This document shows positions 41,910 through 52,270 of a stretch of 64,000 bases of DNA, piece by piece. This DNA is from Azolla caroliniana (Eukaryota > Polypodiophyta): positions 14,446,001 to 14,510,000 of the forward strand of contig JBHGNT010000017.1 in assembly GCA_043228905.1 (NCBI GenBank), in the 5' to 3' direction. Numbering within the stretch: position 1 is the stretch's first letter; each line of letters starts with the position of its first letter. Under the pieces are notes generated by a model. That model was not told the origin of the DNA and ran no database searches. It saw nothing but the letters and a program-made list of their open reading frames with translations. A program made the translations under genes and the position numbers.

Positions 41910-43637
41910 ATGGCAATGATCCTTAGGTATGCACTCCCTCCTCCCCTTCACAGCCTGACTCTTGAATCCCATGAACCCAGCTCAGGTCCACCCAAAAAGC
42001 TCAAGCAGAGAAGGTCTTCAGGGCTGCTCCGTGAACGGATCCCCGAGAAAAGCGCCGTAGAACAAGAATTCCAGACTCGGAGGTCTAAGCATACGTTGAA
42101 GCTCTTAAAAGATGCAGTGAATCTCCTCGACGGGCAGAATCTCGAGATCGATACCGAAACTCTCGCGGTTCTCATCAAGAGCTGTACAAATGCAGATTCT
42201 CTCCCTGCTGGTCAGTTTGTTCATCAACATATACTTACAAATGGCTACGAAGGAGACACTTATCTATGCAATTTCCTCATGGAAATGTATGGTAAATGTG
42301 GTGATATTGAAGAAGCTCGGTTCATATTCGACGAATGCATCTATGAGCCAAATGTGTTCTCATGGACCATTATCATTTCAGCCTATATTCATCACAGGAA
42401 ATTTGATGAAGCTCGGAACCTTTTCCGAGAAATGCAAGTAAATGGTGTGAAACCAAACACGTTTACTTTTAGTACGATTCTCGCGACATGTTTGAATCCA
42501 GCCCATGGCGAAGACGGCGAACAAATCCATGCAGATGCAATCCTTAATGGGCTTGATGTTGATGTTGTCGTAGGAACATCTCTGATCAATATGTATGGGA
42601 AATGCAAGACTAAAGAAGATGCTTTATTTGTCTTTGAAAAGATACAACATCGAGATCCTGCAGCATGGAATGCTATTATATCAGTTCATGCCCAACACGG
42701 AGATAGTGAGAAAACCCTTATGTTGTTTCAACACATGAGGGAGAATCGTGTCAAACCGAATGCCATCACATTTTCAAGTGTCCTTGGGGCATGTAATAAT
42801 CCTAACTATTTAGTGCATGGTGAAGCTATCCATGCCAAAATAGTGGGTAAAGGTTTCTTCTCTGACACTGTCATTCAAAATGCTCTAATAGATATGTATG
42901 GGAAATGTGGTTGTGTTGTTAATGCGCGGTCAGTATTCGAGAAAATGCAATCTCGGAATGTTGTTTCGTGGACATCTATCATTGGGGTTCATGTGCAGCA
43001 TCCTCGACAAGCTCTTCAGCTTTACAAACAAATGCTCTCAGACCGTTTACAACCGAATGAATTCACATTTCTTTCTGTTCTTGCCGCTTGTGGCAATCTC
43101 AAATCTTTAGAAGAAGGCCAACTTGTCCATACGTTAATTATTGAGAACGGACTTTGCTCTAATGTAGCAGTAGCAACTTCCTTAATTAGCATGTATGGGA
43201 AATGTATGGAAGTGGACAGTGCGAGATGGGTTTTCGATGATATGAACAGACGGGACTTAGTGTTATGGAATGCTATGATTGCTGTATATGCACAACATGG
43301 GCTTGGTAAAGATGCTCTTGATGCTTTCCATCGAATGCAAAAAGAATGTGAGAAACCAGATACGATTACATTTACAAGTATCTTCAATGCATGTAGTCGC
43401 TCAGGTCTCGTTGAAGAAGCTTGTCATATTTACAGATCGATGGAGAAAGACTATAACATACTTCCATCCATAGAACACTATGGGTGTATGGTTGACCTTT
43501 TTGGACGGTCTGCTTTAATGGAGGAGGCAGAGGATTGTATTGATACAATGCCGCTCATTCCAAATGTGGTTATATGGGACACTTTTGTAAATGCTTGCAG
43601 AGCTGAATGTGATAAAAAACAGATGCAACTTACTTGA
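41910..43637 (+). CDS. PLS-class pentatricopeptide repeat protein without E/DYW domain
   Basis: 575 codons in a single exon, as is usual for PPR genes. Residues 1-60 are Ser/Arg/Leu-rich and could be an organelle transit peptide. From about 80 to 565 runs a chain of 31-36-residue PPR motifs in the P-L-S pattern, with recurring MYGKCG, ARxVFxxM and KPNxxTFxSxLxAC words. Such proteins bind organelle RNA one base per motif. Plant PLS proteins normally end in E and often DYW domains that act in C-to-U editing. Here the chain ends at PNVVIWDTFVNACR plus 11 residues, with no E or DYW sequence in any frame just downstream. It may be a truncated editing factor, or one that works with a separate DYW partner. 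Confidence 0.92.
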   Translation: MAMILRYALPPPLHSLTLESHEPSSGPPKKLKQRRSSGLLRERIPEKSAVEQEFQTRRSKHTLKLLKDAVNLLDGQNLEIDTETLAVLIKSCTNADSLPAGQFVHQHILTNGYEGDTYLCNFLMEMYGKCGDIEEARFIFDECIYEPNVFSWTIIISAYIHHRKFDEARNLFREMQVNGVKPNTFTFSTILATCLNPAHGEDGEQIHADAILNGLDVDVVVGTSLINMYGKCKTKEDALFVFEKIQHRDPAAWNAIISVHAQHGDSEKTLMLFQHMRENRVKPNAITFSSVLGACNNPNYLVHGEAIHAKIVGKGFFSDTVIQNALIDMYGKCGCVVNARSVFEKMQSRNVVSWTSIIGVHVQHPRQALQLYKQMLSDRLQPNEFTFLSVLAACGNLKSLEEGQLVHTLIIENGLCSNVAVATSLISMYGKCMEVDSARWVFDDMNRRDLVLWNAMIAVYAQHGLGKDALDAFHRMQKECEKPDTITFTSIFNACSRSGLVEEACHIYRSMEKDYNILPSIEHYGCMVDLFGRSALMEEAEDCIDTMPLIPNVVIWDTFVNACRAECDKKQMQLT

Positions 43638-45133
43638 AGCTGTCTACACAAATTTAAATGGATCTACGATCTCATGCAAGTACACTGAAATGTGTTGCCT
43701 TCTGATGAAAATAGCTTTCCAATTGTGAGATGAATGCAGCTCAACTTTGAATCTTGATCGAGATCTCCAATTGTTAGATGACTTGCGCAAGTGCTCTAAT
43801 GTGTTGCTTTCCAATTGTCAGATGGATTGCTTCATGTTGCTTGCTAATGCTATAAGTGCAGTTTGCTTCAATGAAAATGTGTGCTTACATCCAACATATG
43901 CTCCAGATTTGAGCTGTTACTGACATGGCTTATACACTCATCTCGTCACCGCATGTGATAGGAAAGTGTACAAAAATGTAAAGGAAGAGACACACAAAGA
44001 ACTTGCCAAAATTTCATTCTAGAATGATAGCTGATCTTTTAGTTCTAGCCAATTAATCATCAGTAAGTCTATATTGAGATGTTTGATCATCCATGTCAGG
44101 TTAAGCCTGTGAATGATTTCCATAACACTCCTAGACTGATTGATGTATTCTGTTGTGGCTCCAACAAACTTGTGCACCAGAATGTATATGTTGATGACAT
44201 GAATATTTCCTCACAACACTGCCTACCTAAGGTATTTGACATTGCCTTGTTGACATTTTTGTAGATTCCTCCAAAAAATATTCTAATAAAACCAGCACAG
44301 AACTGTGTACTTCGGCATTTGATTTAAATTTCCTTCCCGACGTTAAAAACTTTAGAGAAAGAGAAAAACAAACTTTGTAAATTTTATTATTTGATATTGA
44401 GTAAGGTAATAATTGAATATTAATACAATGCAAACACACAGACATCGTGGAGCTCCCTGATTCTTCTTGACAATCGCCATCCTTGGGTATATTTCTCAAT
44501 CTAGATCCTTGAGAGTCTTATCCGTGTTTAAATGGCAGTCCTTTCGGTCTACACAGATTTTTAGTGTGAAATCATCGCTCTGGTTTTCAATCAAGTTCAT
44601 GATGATCATGATCCGATGTTTGCTGCGTTTGACCTTATCTATGGGGCTTACTTTCTAGCTGAGTATTAGAAACTCGATACGTCGGAGAGGTTTCAGAGTT
44701 TGAGACATGGCTGAGTATTAGAAACAGATTTTTCCCAGGAGAAGATATCGGGCTTCCGCTTCCACAACTCCATGACTCCATCATGCGTACCAATGGGCAT
44801 CGAGGCTTAAAGTGCTAGTTTTGGAGAGATGTTAATGCTGTGTTACCTTTTCTGGATTGATTCTGTCATGAGCTACCTCCTCTCCAAATTCAATCCAAGA
44901 ATGAGATTTCAAAAGATCAATCCAAGAATTCAGATTTCTAAAGAATCCAATGACAAATTGCATGAATACAGAGGTTTCTGTTGCAAAGCAGTTTATTTTT
45001 TTTGTTTTTGTTTGGGGATTTGTCCGGACAAGTGTGAACACAAGAAGAGAGGAGAAGTAAACCCTAATCTGGTAAAAGCTTTTAAAGCGATGGCCTACAG
45101 TACCGAGAGAGAGCAGTATGCTTCTGTTCCTCT
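43638..45133. other. 3' flank of the PPR gene, no gene recognised
   Basis: The first 230 bp contain three imperfect copies of TCCAATTGT.AGATG. The remainder has no convincing frame. The segment before 45134 does not match the flank of the second snoRNA copy. Confidence 0.45.
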
Positions 45134-45229
45134 GAGCACTGTGATGACTTGATTTGTTGATGAACGATACTCTGATGATGAAGAGTATCTGTGAAATCCT
45201 AACAATCCTCCTACTCATACTGAGTGCTC
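45134..45229 (+). ncRNA. Box C/D small nucleolar RNA, copy 1
   Basis: A 96-nt sequence with a perfect 6-bp terminal stem (GAGCAC at 45134-45139 with GTGCTC at 45224-45229). Inside the stem are C box GTGATGA (45141-45147) and D box CTGA (45220-45223). Internal D' CTGA (45172-45175) and C' TGATGA (45176-45181) are also present. The guide just upstream of D (ATCCTCCTACTCATA) should pair with rRNA and direct 2'-O-methylation. From memory, ATGAGTAGGAGG occurs in plant 25S rRNA, giving 12 bp of pairing and placing the modified base five positions from box D, on the A of ATGA. A second copy on the other strand keeps stem, boxes and guide. Confidence 0.8.
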
Positions 45230-45560
45230 CATTTCACTTTTGCCTGGACCTGATCGACCATTTCAGTACATAGTTTACCTTAGTCTCTAGTTTCCATTGC
45301 TACAAATCCACTGGTTATGAAGCTCTGCAGGCTTGTGTGTACAACTCTATGATTCTTGCTTCGTAGAATGTTGAATGGACAGCCTGCTACAGGGAATACT
45401 GTTATGTATGGGCAAGATCCGGCGAACCGATCGAACTTCTGTTCACTTTCCTTACCGGTTTTTGCATACTTCACTGCCCTACATTCCCTCTTTGCGACAT
45501 GTTTTGGAGGACATTTTGTTTTCCTTCTCTCTGCTTTCTCTGCGTTTTGTTTTCTTTGAT
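45230..45560 (+). other. Conserved snoRNA downstream flank, possible host-transcript exon
   Basis: This region matches the reverse strand of about 49440-49721. The best conserved part begins after CTGCAG, a possible splice acceptor at about 45325, with GCTTGTGTGTACAACTCTATGATT and TAGAATGTTGAATGGACAGCCTGCTACA. The two copies share no long open frame, so a non-coding host exon is more likely than a protein. Confidence 0.45.
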
Positions 45561-46899
45561 TATGTGTCTAATGATGATAATGGAGGTAAATCAAGCAATG
45601 GTTTTCCTTTATTTTCGCCGATCAGATTATCCATGTCGTTGGTTCCATGCGCCTCGAGCAGGAATCGACAGGTGCATGATCATGAGACGTGATGAGGGAA
45701 GGAATTAAGTAGATGTGGTATTCTGCTAGTATTTCATGATTAACCGAGTGATTTCAGCTGAGCAGGCCGGTGATCTGGAAAAGTTTGGGAGAGCCAATCT
45801 AGTGTCTACACCATGAAAAGATTCATCTCTCCACAGAACAAAATCGAAACAGTATTTAAAAAGCCTTTTGGGGTGAACTCAAGAGTCTTAGACATGTACA
45901 TCTTTCGCAAACTCAGAATCTGAGGAACATATATATGCATATGAATGCCAAAAATCTATGCAGGCCATGGTTAAGCTTAGAGTTAGAACCAGTGGATCAG
46001 CTAAATATGCTTTCGTATACGTGGAGGCGGATGTGACTATAATTAGTCAACACCCTACACCTTTAAACCCTAGAGCGTTGCCTGTAACTAGGCAACACCG
46101 GAGAATTTGATTCCTGAATCATCGTTTGCCACCATTAAACATTACCTGAGACTTTGATCTCTGAATGATAGCCGTTGTGACTACTATCAAACAACTCTTT
46201 GTCCACAATTAGACATTACCTGAGATATAGATCAAATAGTACCTGAGACTTCGACCCCAAACTCATTGATGCCTTAATCAAACAGCTTCTTTGTCTATAA
46301 GCATCACACTTGAAGCTAAACGTCGAAATCTAAATCAATACTGCAACCATCTTGCAAATGCCTGGTGTTGCAAGATAATTAATCAATATATGCAAAGTAA
46401 ATATCCGAAGTTCAAGTATATGCCTCCAACCTGCTAATCACGTGCATTCTTCAAGAAACTCTCAATTATTTAGATGTCAACATATCAAATTATGGAAGTT
46501 TCTTCCAACACACATAAGTTAATGAAGACTTTTGTTGTCAGATATCAATCAATGAACGAGGATTCTTTTCTTATCCAACAATTATCCTCTTCTTCAGTAC
46601 ATAGCATAATTGTACTACTATGTAATAGATGATAAGAGTTGTTGGTGATACAAACTATAATACAACTAAAAGAGTTAATTGCAATAGCAACTAGAGCATA
46701 ATACTCTACACCTCTCTAATGTTTGTCCTGGCTTCTTCATTATATAATAGAGAAATTGTAGGAAATGTTGGATGTGTATGAAAATACAGTTAATAATTGT
46801 AACTAATTTATAGATTTGGTGTAGGGTTATAGATTTGGTGTAGGATCACGAAATCTCGCCCACATGTGGAAATAACTCACACAAAAGGTAATAGTGGAT

Positions 46900-48700
46900 C
46901 CGAATGTGGATAATGTGGAGTTCATTGAAAATCGACTTTAGCCAAAGTCCCTCTTTTAGCGATCAAGGTGGTGACAATACACTCGACCTCAGTGGAGGAC
47001 AATGTTAGCGTAGATTTGTTTCTTTTGTCTTCCGAGTGATGGCTCACTCACTAAATGTGAAAGAGATAGCCAGGTGTAGATTGTGAAGTGTCTTTGTCAG
47101 CACCCAAGTCTGCATTTGTCCATCCATGTAGTGGAGCAACCATTCCACCTTTAGAGAAGGCGGGGAAGGCCTTGAAAGAGACGGTCATATTGCGTGTGTA
47201 TTTTAAGTATTGGAGAACACACTTTAAAGGTTGCCGAATGATGGGCGCTTGGATGCTTCATAAACGGGATAGAAAACTTGTGGAGCATGATAGATCATTG
47301 CGGGTGTAGCGCACGAAGTACAACAAACTACCAACAATTTGGTGGTATGGTACATTTTTTTATAAAAGCAACTTCTTCAAGAGTTGAGAGAGAGTCACAG
47401 TTACACAGAGGGCAAGGAACTATAAGCAATTGATAGCAATCCATCATGTCAAACTTTTGAACAATACCATCAGCTAATTTATTATGAGAGTCTTTAAATC
47501 CATCATGTCTTTAAATTATTTGATTTTTATGTTTGTGCATTCTAATTGTTAGTAATTAAGTAATTCCTATGTTTTGAACTTGCAATTGTGTTACATTTGA
47601 TTTTTATGTTTGTGCTTTCTAATGTTTAGTAATTAAGTAATTCCTACGTTTTGAACTTTCAATTGTGTACAGGTTTGATTGAAATCATTCTCGAATACGA
47701 ATGCCTGTATGTTACTTATGGTTCATTCTATCCTTTCCATTACTTTGGAAAACCTTTTCAGCGTTAGAGAAGGAGCAAAATTGATCCCTACATCTTCAAC
47801 ATACATGACAAAGGCTAAAAGTCAGAGTAGATGATAGATACGATATACCACTCAATGGTAGCTAGAGTTTCATATAGTTCTTGTATAGATTTAGTTTTCC
47901 CTTTTTTTGCACTAATAACATATTCTATCATTATGTCGTTTTTGTGTAATATTTCCCAAAGCTTGATCAACACATAGCCACCGTCCCATCAATGTCCCAT
48001 TCTGATGGATATTACAATGACTAATACCTTCCAAGTGATAACATAATCGTCACAACAAAAGCCTAGCCCGCAACACCGATGTCTTAAGACAAGAACCTTT
48101 TGACATAATGTGTTTTATGAGGGTAACTAAGCCTTATATTTATACCCTTGATTAAGCCCCCTTGAATAGATGTGCCTTTCTAAAAGACTCAAATAATTCA
48201 TTATAAAGATCATTATAGTGTAAGCATCCATCATTCCTTCTATTCAATTACATTGGTTCGTTTAGCATTAATGAACATACCCTTCACTTATGTGTACATA
48301 TTGTGTGCAAATTCCATCAAGTGTGGTAGAATACATGATCTTCTCTGTCTCCATTACTTTCAATATTTCCATTTCTTCGTTTTATTACCCTAGTAAACTA
48401 TTTTACTTGTTTGAGAGTTTAATATTTTCTATCCTTTGAGGTCATGTTTACTCCCCATACCCAACGAACCATCCCCTAAAGCTTATATCATCCAGCTTTG
48501 ATCTGTGATGTGGACTTCCATTTACAATGGCTACTTACTACACCAAAAAAATTGACATGGGAGACCAAATGTGTGTCACCATACCATAAGGTACATGGTA
48601 TTTGGCCTTGTAATGTGGTGTGAGGAGTCCTATTTTGTAGATTGGAGGTTGTCAAGAATGCAACTTCCCAAAACTGGTTTTCCATTCGTCCCATTTACAA
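46900..48700 (-). pseudogene. Old, heavily decayed copia remnant
   Basis: On the minus strand, a degenerate integrase tail (LQNRTPHTTLQGQIP at about 48694-48488) is followed by a reverse-transcriptase trace (MYVEDV for YVDD near 47800). RNase H traces come next (LQYLKYTRN, NADLGADKDTSQSTPGY, LSSTEVE at about 47250-46950). The order matches a copia pol, but frames are interrupted everywhere. No LTRs were found. Confidence 0.7.
47518..47675. repeat. Tandem duplication of about 80 bp
   Basis: Two copies share TTTGATTTTTATGTTTGTGC, TTAGTAATTAAGTAATTCCTA and TTTTGAACTT.CAATTGTGT. They lie within the decayed copia remnant. Confidence 0.85.
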
Positions 48701-49439
48701 AAGTTCTGTTCTTTGTCTTAGCAATGCCATTATGTTGGGTACTCGTAGTGAGCATGGTTTTAGGTATGATTCTCAAATTAGAAAAAGATTAAACAGAAGT
48801 TGGTTATTATAGTAGTTCCTTTTCATGTTATCTCGTTTGGATAATTAATATGAGTAATAATATTTACCCCTGCTGCTGTTCTTTTTATATCCGTGAATTG
48901 ACTAATTTATACTTCTATTTCCCTAAACCCCCCTCATAAGATGTCTAGGAAAAGACAATTCTGTCTTTCTTCAAAATTGTATGACAATTGCTTTAATGGT
49001 TTTGAGCTTTGGATTGGATTATTGTAATCAAGACAATTATCGGTCAATCTTCATCAAACCCAGATCCTCAGATCCCACTATTTTCACTTCCTGCTGTTCG
49101 GATTTAGGGTGGTATGCACATCAGTCCAAGTCCAGGAGAAAATCTGCACGAGTTCATGTTTCATTACACATGTGCATGTATTGGGAATTCTGGAGGGGCG
49201 GAATCAGATTCAAATTCAAATTCATGACGATGCATCTGTACCTTCCTGCATGAAGTAGCAAGGAGGCATAGATTATCTTATTTGATTGAGGAACACAAAG
49301 AAAAGCAGCCATGAAATAGTTAGTCTTCTTTAAACCATAAATCAAACAAGAAGAATATCCTGTTCTAACAAAACAAAGAACACTCAAATCACTTTGTCAT
49401 AATTATACTCTAGCGTTTAATCCAATCAAACAGAAATCA
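48701..49439. other. Intergenic between the copia remnant and snoRNA copy 2
   Basis: No gene recognised. It contains short AT-rich stretches and ends where similarity to the flank of snoRNA copy 1 begins. Confidence 0.4.
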
Positions 49440-49721
49440 AAGCAGAGAGCACAAAGCATGTCACAAAGATGGAATGTAAGGCAGTGAAGTATGCAAAACT
49501 GTTAAGAAAAGTGAACCGAGGTTCAATCAGTTCGCCGGATCTTGCCCCCAACAATTCAGTCGTCCATGTAGCAGGCTGTCCATTCAACATTCTACGAAGC
49601 GAGAAATCATAGAGTTGTACACACAAGCCTGCAGAAATTCAATCTAGAGGCTTCAAGCATGAAAAATAGAAGCTAAAACAAATATCGCAATGGACGGTCA
49701 GATCAAAGCAAAGAAAAAATG
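49440..49721 (-). other. Downstream flank of snoRNA copy 2, possible host exon
   Basis: Reverse-strand counterpart of 45230-45560. The conserved block again follows CTGCAG and reads GCTTGTGTGTACAACTCTATGATT, then TCGTAGAATGTTGAATGGACAGCCTGCTACA. Another shared word is GGCAAGATCCGGCGAAC. Confidence 0.45.
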
Positions 49722-49815
49722 GAGCACTCAGTATGAGTAGGAGGATTGTTGGGATTTCACAGACACTCTTCATCAAGAATATCGTTCATCAACAAATCAA
49801 GTCATCACAGTGCTC
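49722..49815 (-). ncRNA. Box C/D small nucleolar RNA, copy 2
   Basis: 94 nt on the minus strand with terminal stem GAGCAC/GTGCTC, C box GTGATGA, C' TGATGA and D box CTGA. The D' box is degenerate (CTTG in place of CTGA) compared with copy 1. The guide next to box D is the same as in copy 1 across TCCTCCTACTCATA, while the middle differs at several positions. This pattern fits selection on the D guide only. Confidence 0.8.
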
Positions 49816-50654
49816 ATTATTAAGAGAAAAGACGTGATAGTGATTGTATCGCTTACTATCTCTATGGTCGATCTACGGATTTAAGGCTAACATGTCTATT
49901 CCCGTGTAAAGTTGTCATTACGATCTCTTTGATTGCTTATCATTACGATAACGGACTACAAAAGTATGTAAGGTTATCATTACTTGGTATCTTCCATCTT
50001 ATTAAATCAGACAAGTTGGCTTGCCAATCAGAATTATTACGCCAAAATTCAATGAAACAGACAACCAAGTCATGAAAAGACATGTAGGGATGCTTTCGCC
50101 ATTATGACATTGCGCAGCCATTCAGCGGCCACAAGCTTCCCTCTCCATCTAAGGATATGCGTCTATGCCCGTCACACATCGCGAGGATATGCGCCGCGTA
50201 TGAACCTTTCTCGCGGAATACCACGTCGCTTCTTTCCTTCCGAAGCACGACGCTCGGCCTAGGGCAAGATCAAAACACTAACACAAGCAATTTTGGCATA
50301 CATATGATATCTGCTACATATGATATGCGGTTTGATCCCGTAAATCATCAGCAATGAAGGCATTGTTATGGATCCCTTTTACACAAAGAACTTCCTCTTG
50401 TTCTGTATGCAGATCAACGTGTCTGTAACAATCCATGTCACAAGTGAAAATACGAGAGGAAAACAATCACAGGGAGAGAGAAATATTTAGCATCAACTCA
50501 ACGTCTATGGAGCACATCCTATGAATCTGATGCATCTTTTATCACACAAAAACACAAGGAAATCAAAACAAGGGCTCCGCTCTAGCATACTTTCGTCACA
50601 AGTAAGCCCTCACGTTCTTGACATGAGAAATCCTGAAAACAGAGATGTACTCAC

Positions 50655-51100
50655 CGCCTCCTTGCGCAGAATCATTCAGATGGAGATGGATTCTCAACGC
50701 AGGAGAAACAAGAGACGGGGAGAGCACGACGGGGAGAGGAAGCCTCTCCCACAATGCAGCGAGGGGATCACTGTAGCACAGCTATGACTCGATAACCTCC
50801 CATGGTGGAACGCCGCATCCCACACTCTCTCGCGCAGCTCCTGAAAGAGAGACACAACACACAAAGGAGGCTCCTTCCAGAAAGGCTGGGAGAGGGAGAG
50901 GAAGCAAAGGCATGGCGTGGAGAAGGCGCTCTTAAGGGCTGTGCAAAGCAGTTCCATGGCGATGGCCTGGAGAATCTCCGAAACACAGAAATGGATCAGA
51001 GGAACAGAGATGGAGAAGGAGATGGAGATCATTTTTCTTGAACATATAGACAGAGAGAGAGAGAGAGAGAGAGAGAGCCATGAAGAGGAACAGAGAGGAA
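50655..51100 (-). other. Possible first exon of a snoRNA host transcript
   Basis: GC-richer than its surroundings, preceded by a CT microsatellite (51051-51076) and ending in a strong donor, GAGGCG/GTGAGT at 50655. The snoRNA copy 2 lies about 840 bp downstream on the same strand, before the CTGCAG acceptor. Long minus frames exist but are Ser/Leu-rich and unconvincing. The call rests on position and splice motif only. Confidence 0.3.
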
Positions 51101-52270
51101 ACCCTAATTCCAGCCACTCAGGTTTCACACTTGGGAGCCCAAAAGTGTGGACGGACACTGGACACTTCTGAACAAACCAAAAACTCATTTTTACCAAGAC
51201 CATAAAAGATGCAAGACCAAAGAGAGTGACAAAGCTATTCTTGAATGTCCAGCTCTAGTTTTATTAAGTTTTTATACACAGATCGTACTTCGACGATGGG
51301 AGAATGGCCTCATTCGGGAGGTGGTTTCATATCATGTGCAAATTGCCGACACGACACCGCCGTTATTAAAGACGCTTCAACGACACCATGCTCCTAGAGC
51401 CATTCTTCATGGAGCTAGAGTAAAACGATCTTTTGATAGTATATCAATTGGTCCCAACCCATTTTCTCTAGAACATGGCTCTCTCGGGCAATATCATAGA
51501 TTCTAGGCAGAAGACTAATCAGAATAGTGTGTAGAGGAAATATGTGTGTGCATGTGAATGTTGAACCTCCTCTCGATCTTCCCGCCTCGTTATTTCCTTG
51601 TATACGAAGAGCCAACACTTCGTGGAAATTTCAACCACAACGCGAATGCCTTCATGGATTTGGTTTCCATGAAGGTTTTAGACTTCATGGAAACCTTTTC
51701 CATGAAGCTGGTTTCTTTCACGTACGTAGCCTTCAACTTCTATTATCATCCAATCAAAAAGGCGCAAGATTTTCAAAATCTAGAGGTGTGGGTTGATCGA
51801 GTCCCATGCTTGACAAAATTTTGTCATAAAGATACTTGGAATTTTGTGTCCAAAGATTGGTCACAAACCTTGTAGGAATGGCTCGACAATAGAGTGTTGA
51901 TCCCTTAGAAGTGAGAGTTCAAAACGTCCAACAAAGTGGAAATAGTTTTTAGTGTAGTTTTACATCTTATGCTTAGTTTTCTCAGCTATACATCCATTCC
52001 GTCACAATCCCCATTTAGCCCAAACCACAATAAGAAAAACATTAAATGAATTTCTACTCTCTCCAAAATAGATATAAATTATAATAGTCTCCTTATTTTT
52101 GAAGTGTTTCCCACATGCTCTCCAGATTTGCTACCCTTCAATTCTATGAACTACCACAACCTTTTCCCGTATATTGAAATTAAACCATTGACCTTGTTGT
52201 TCTCATTGATAGCTCTTACCATTTGAGCATCCTATTTCCTTCAAACTATGCCCTTCAATCGAAATATGTA
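51101..52270. other. Intergenic with one strong hairpin
   Basis: No gene recognised. At 51662-51695 a perfect 13-bp inverted repeat (GGTTTCCATGAAG, 8-base loop, CTTCATGGAAACC) occurs, with further CCATGAAG copies on both sides. Confidence 0.5.

Noticed and set aside
44600-44670. Another box C/D snoRNA (ATGATGA ... CTGA)
   Set aside because: No terminal stem and no conserved second copy; the motifs are short enough to occur by chance.
50157-50357. GC-richer block with a repeated AGGATATGCG word, possible H/ACA RNA
   Set aside because: I could not place H and ACA boxes on two hairpins; the evidence is too weak to call.
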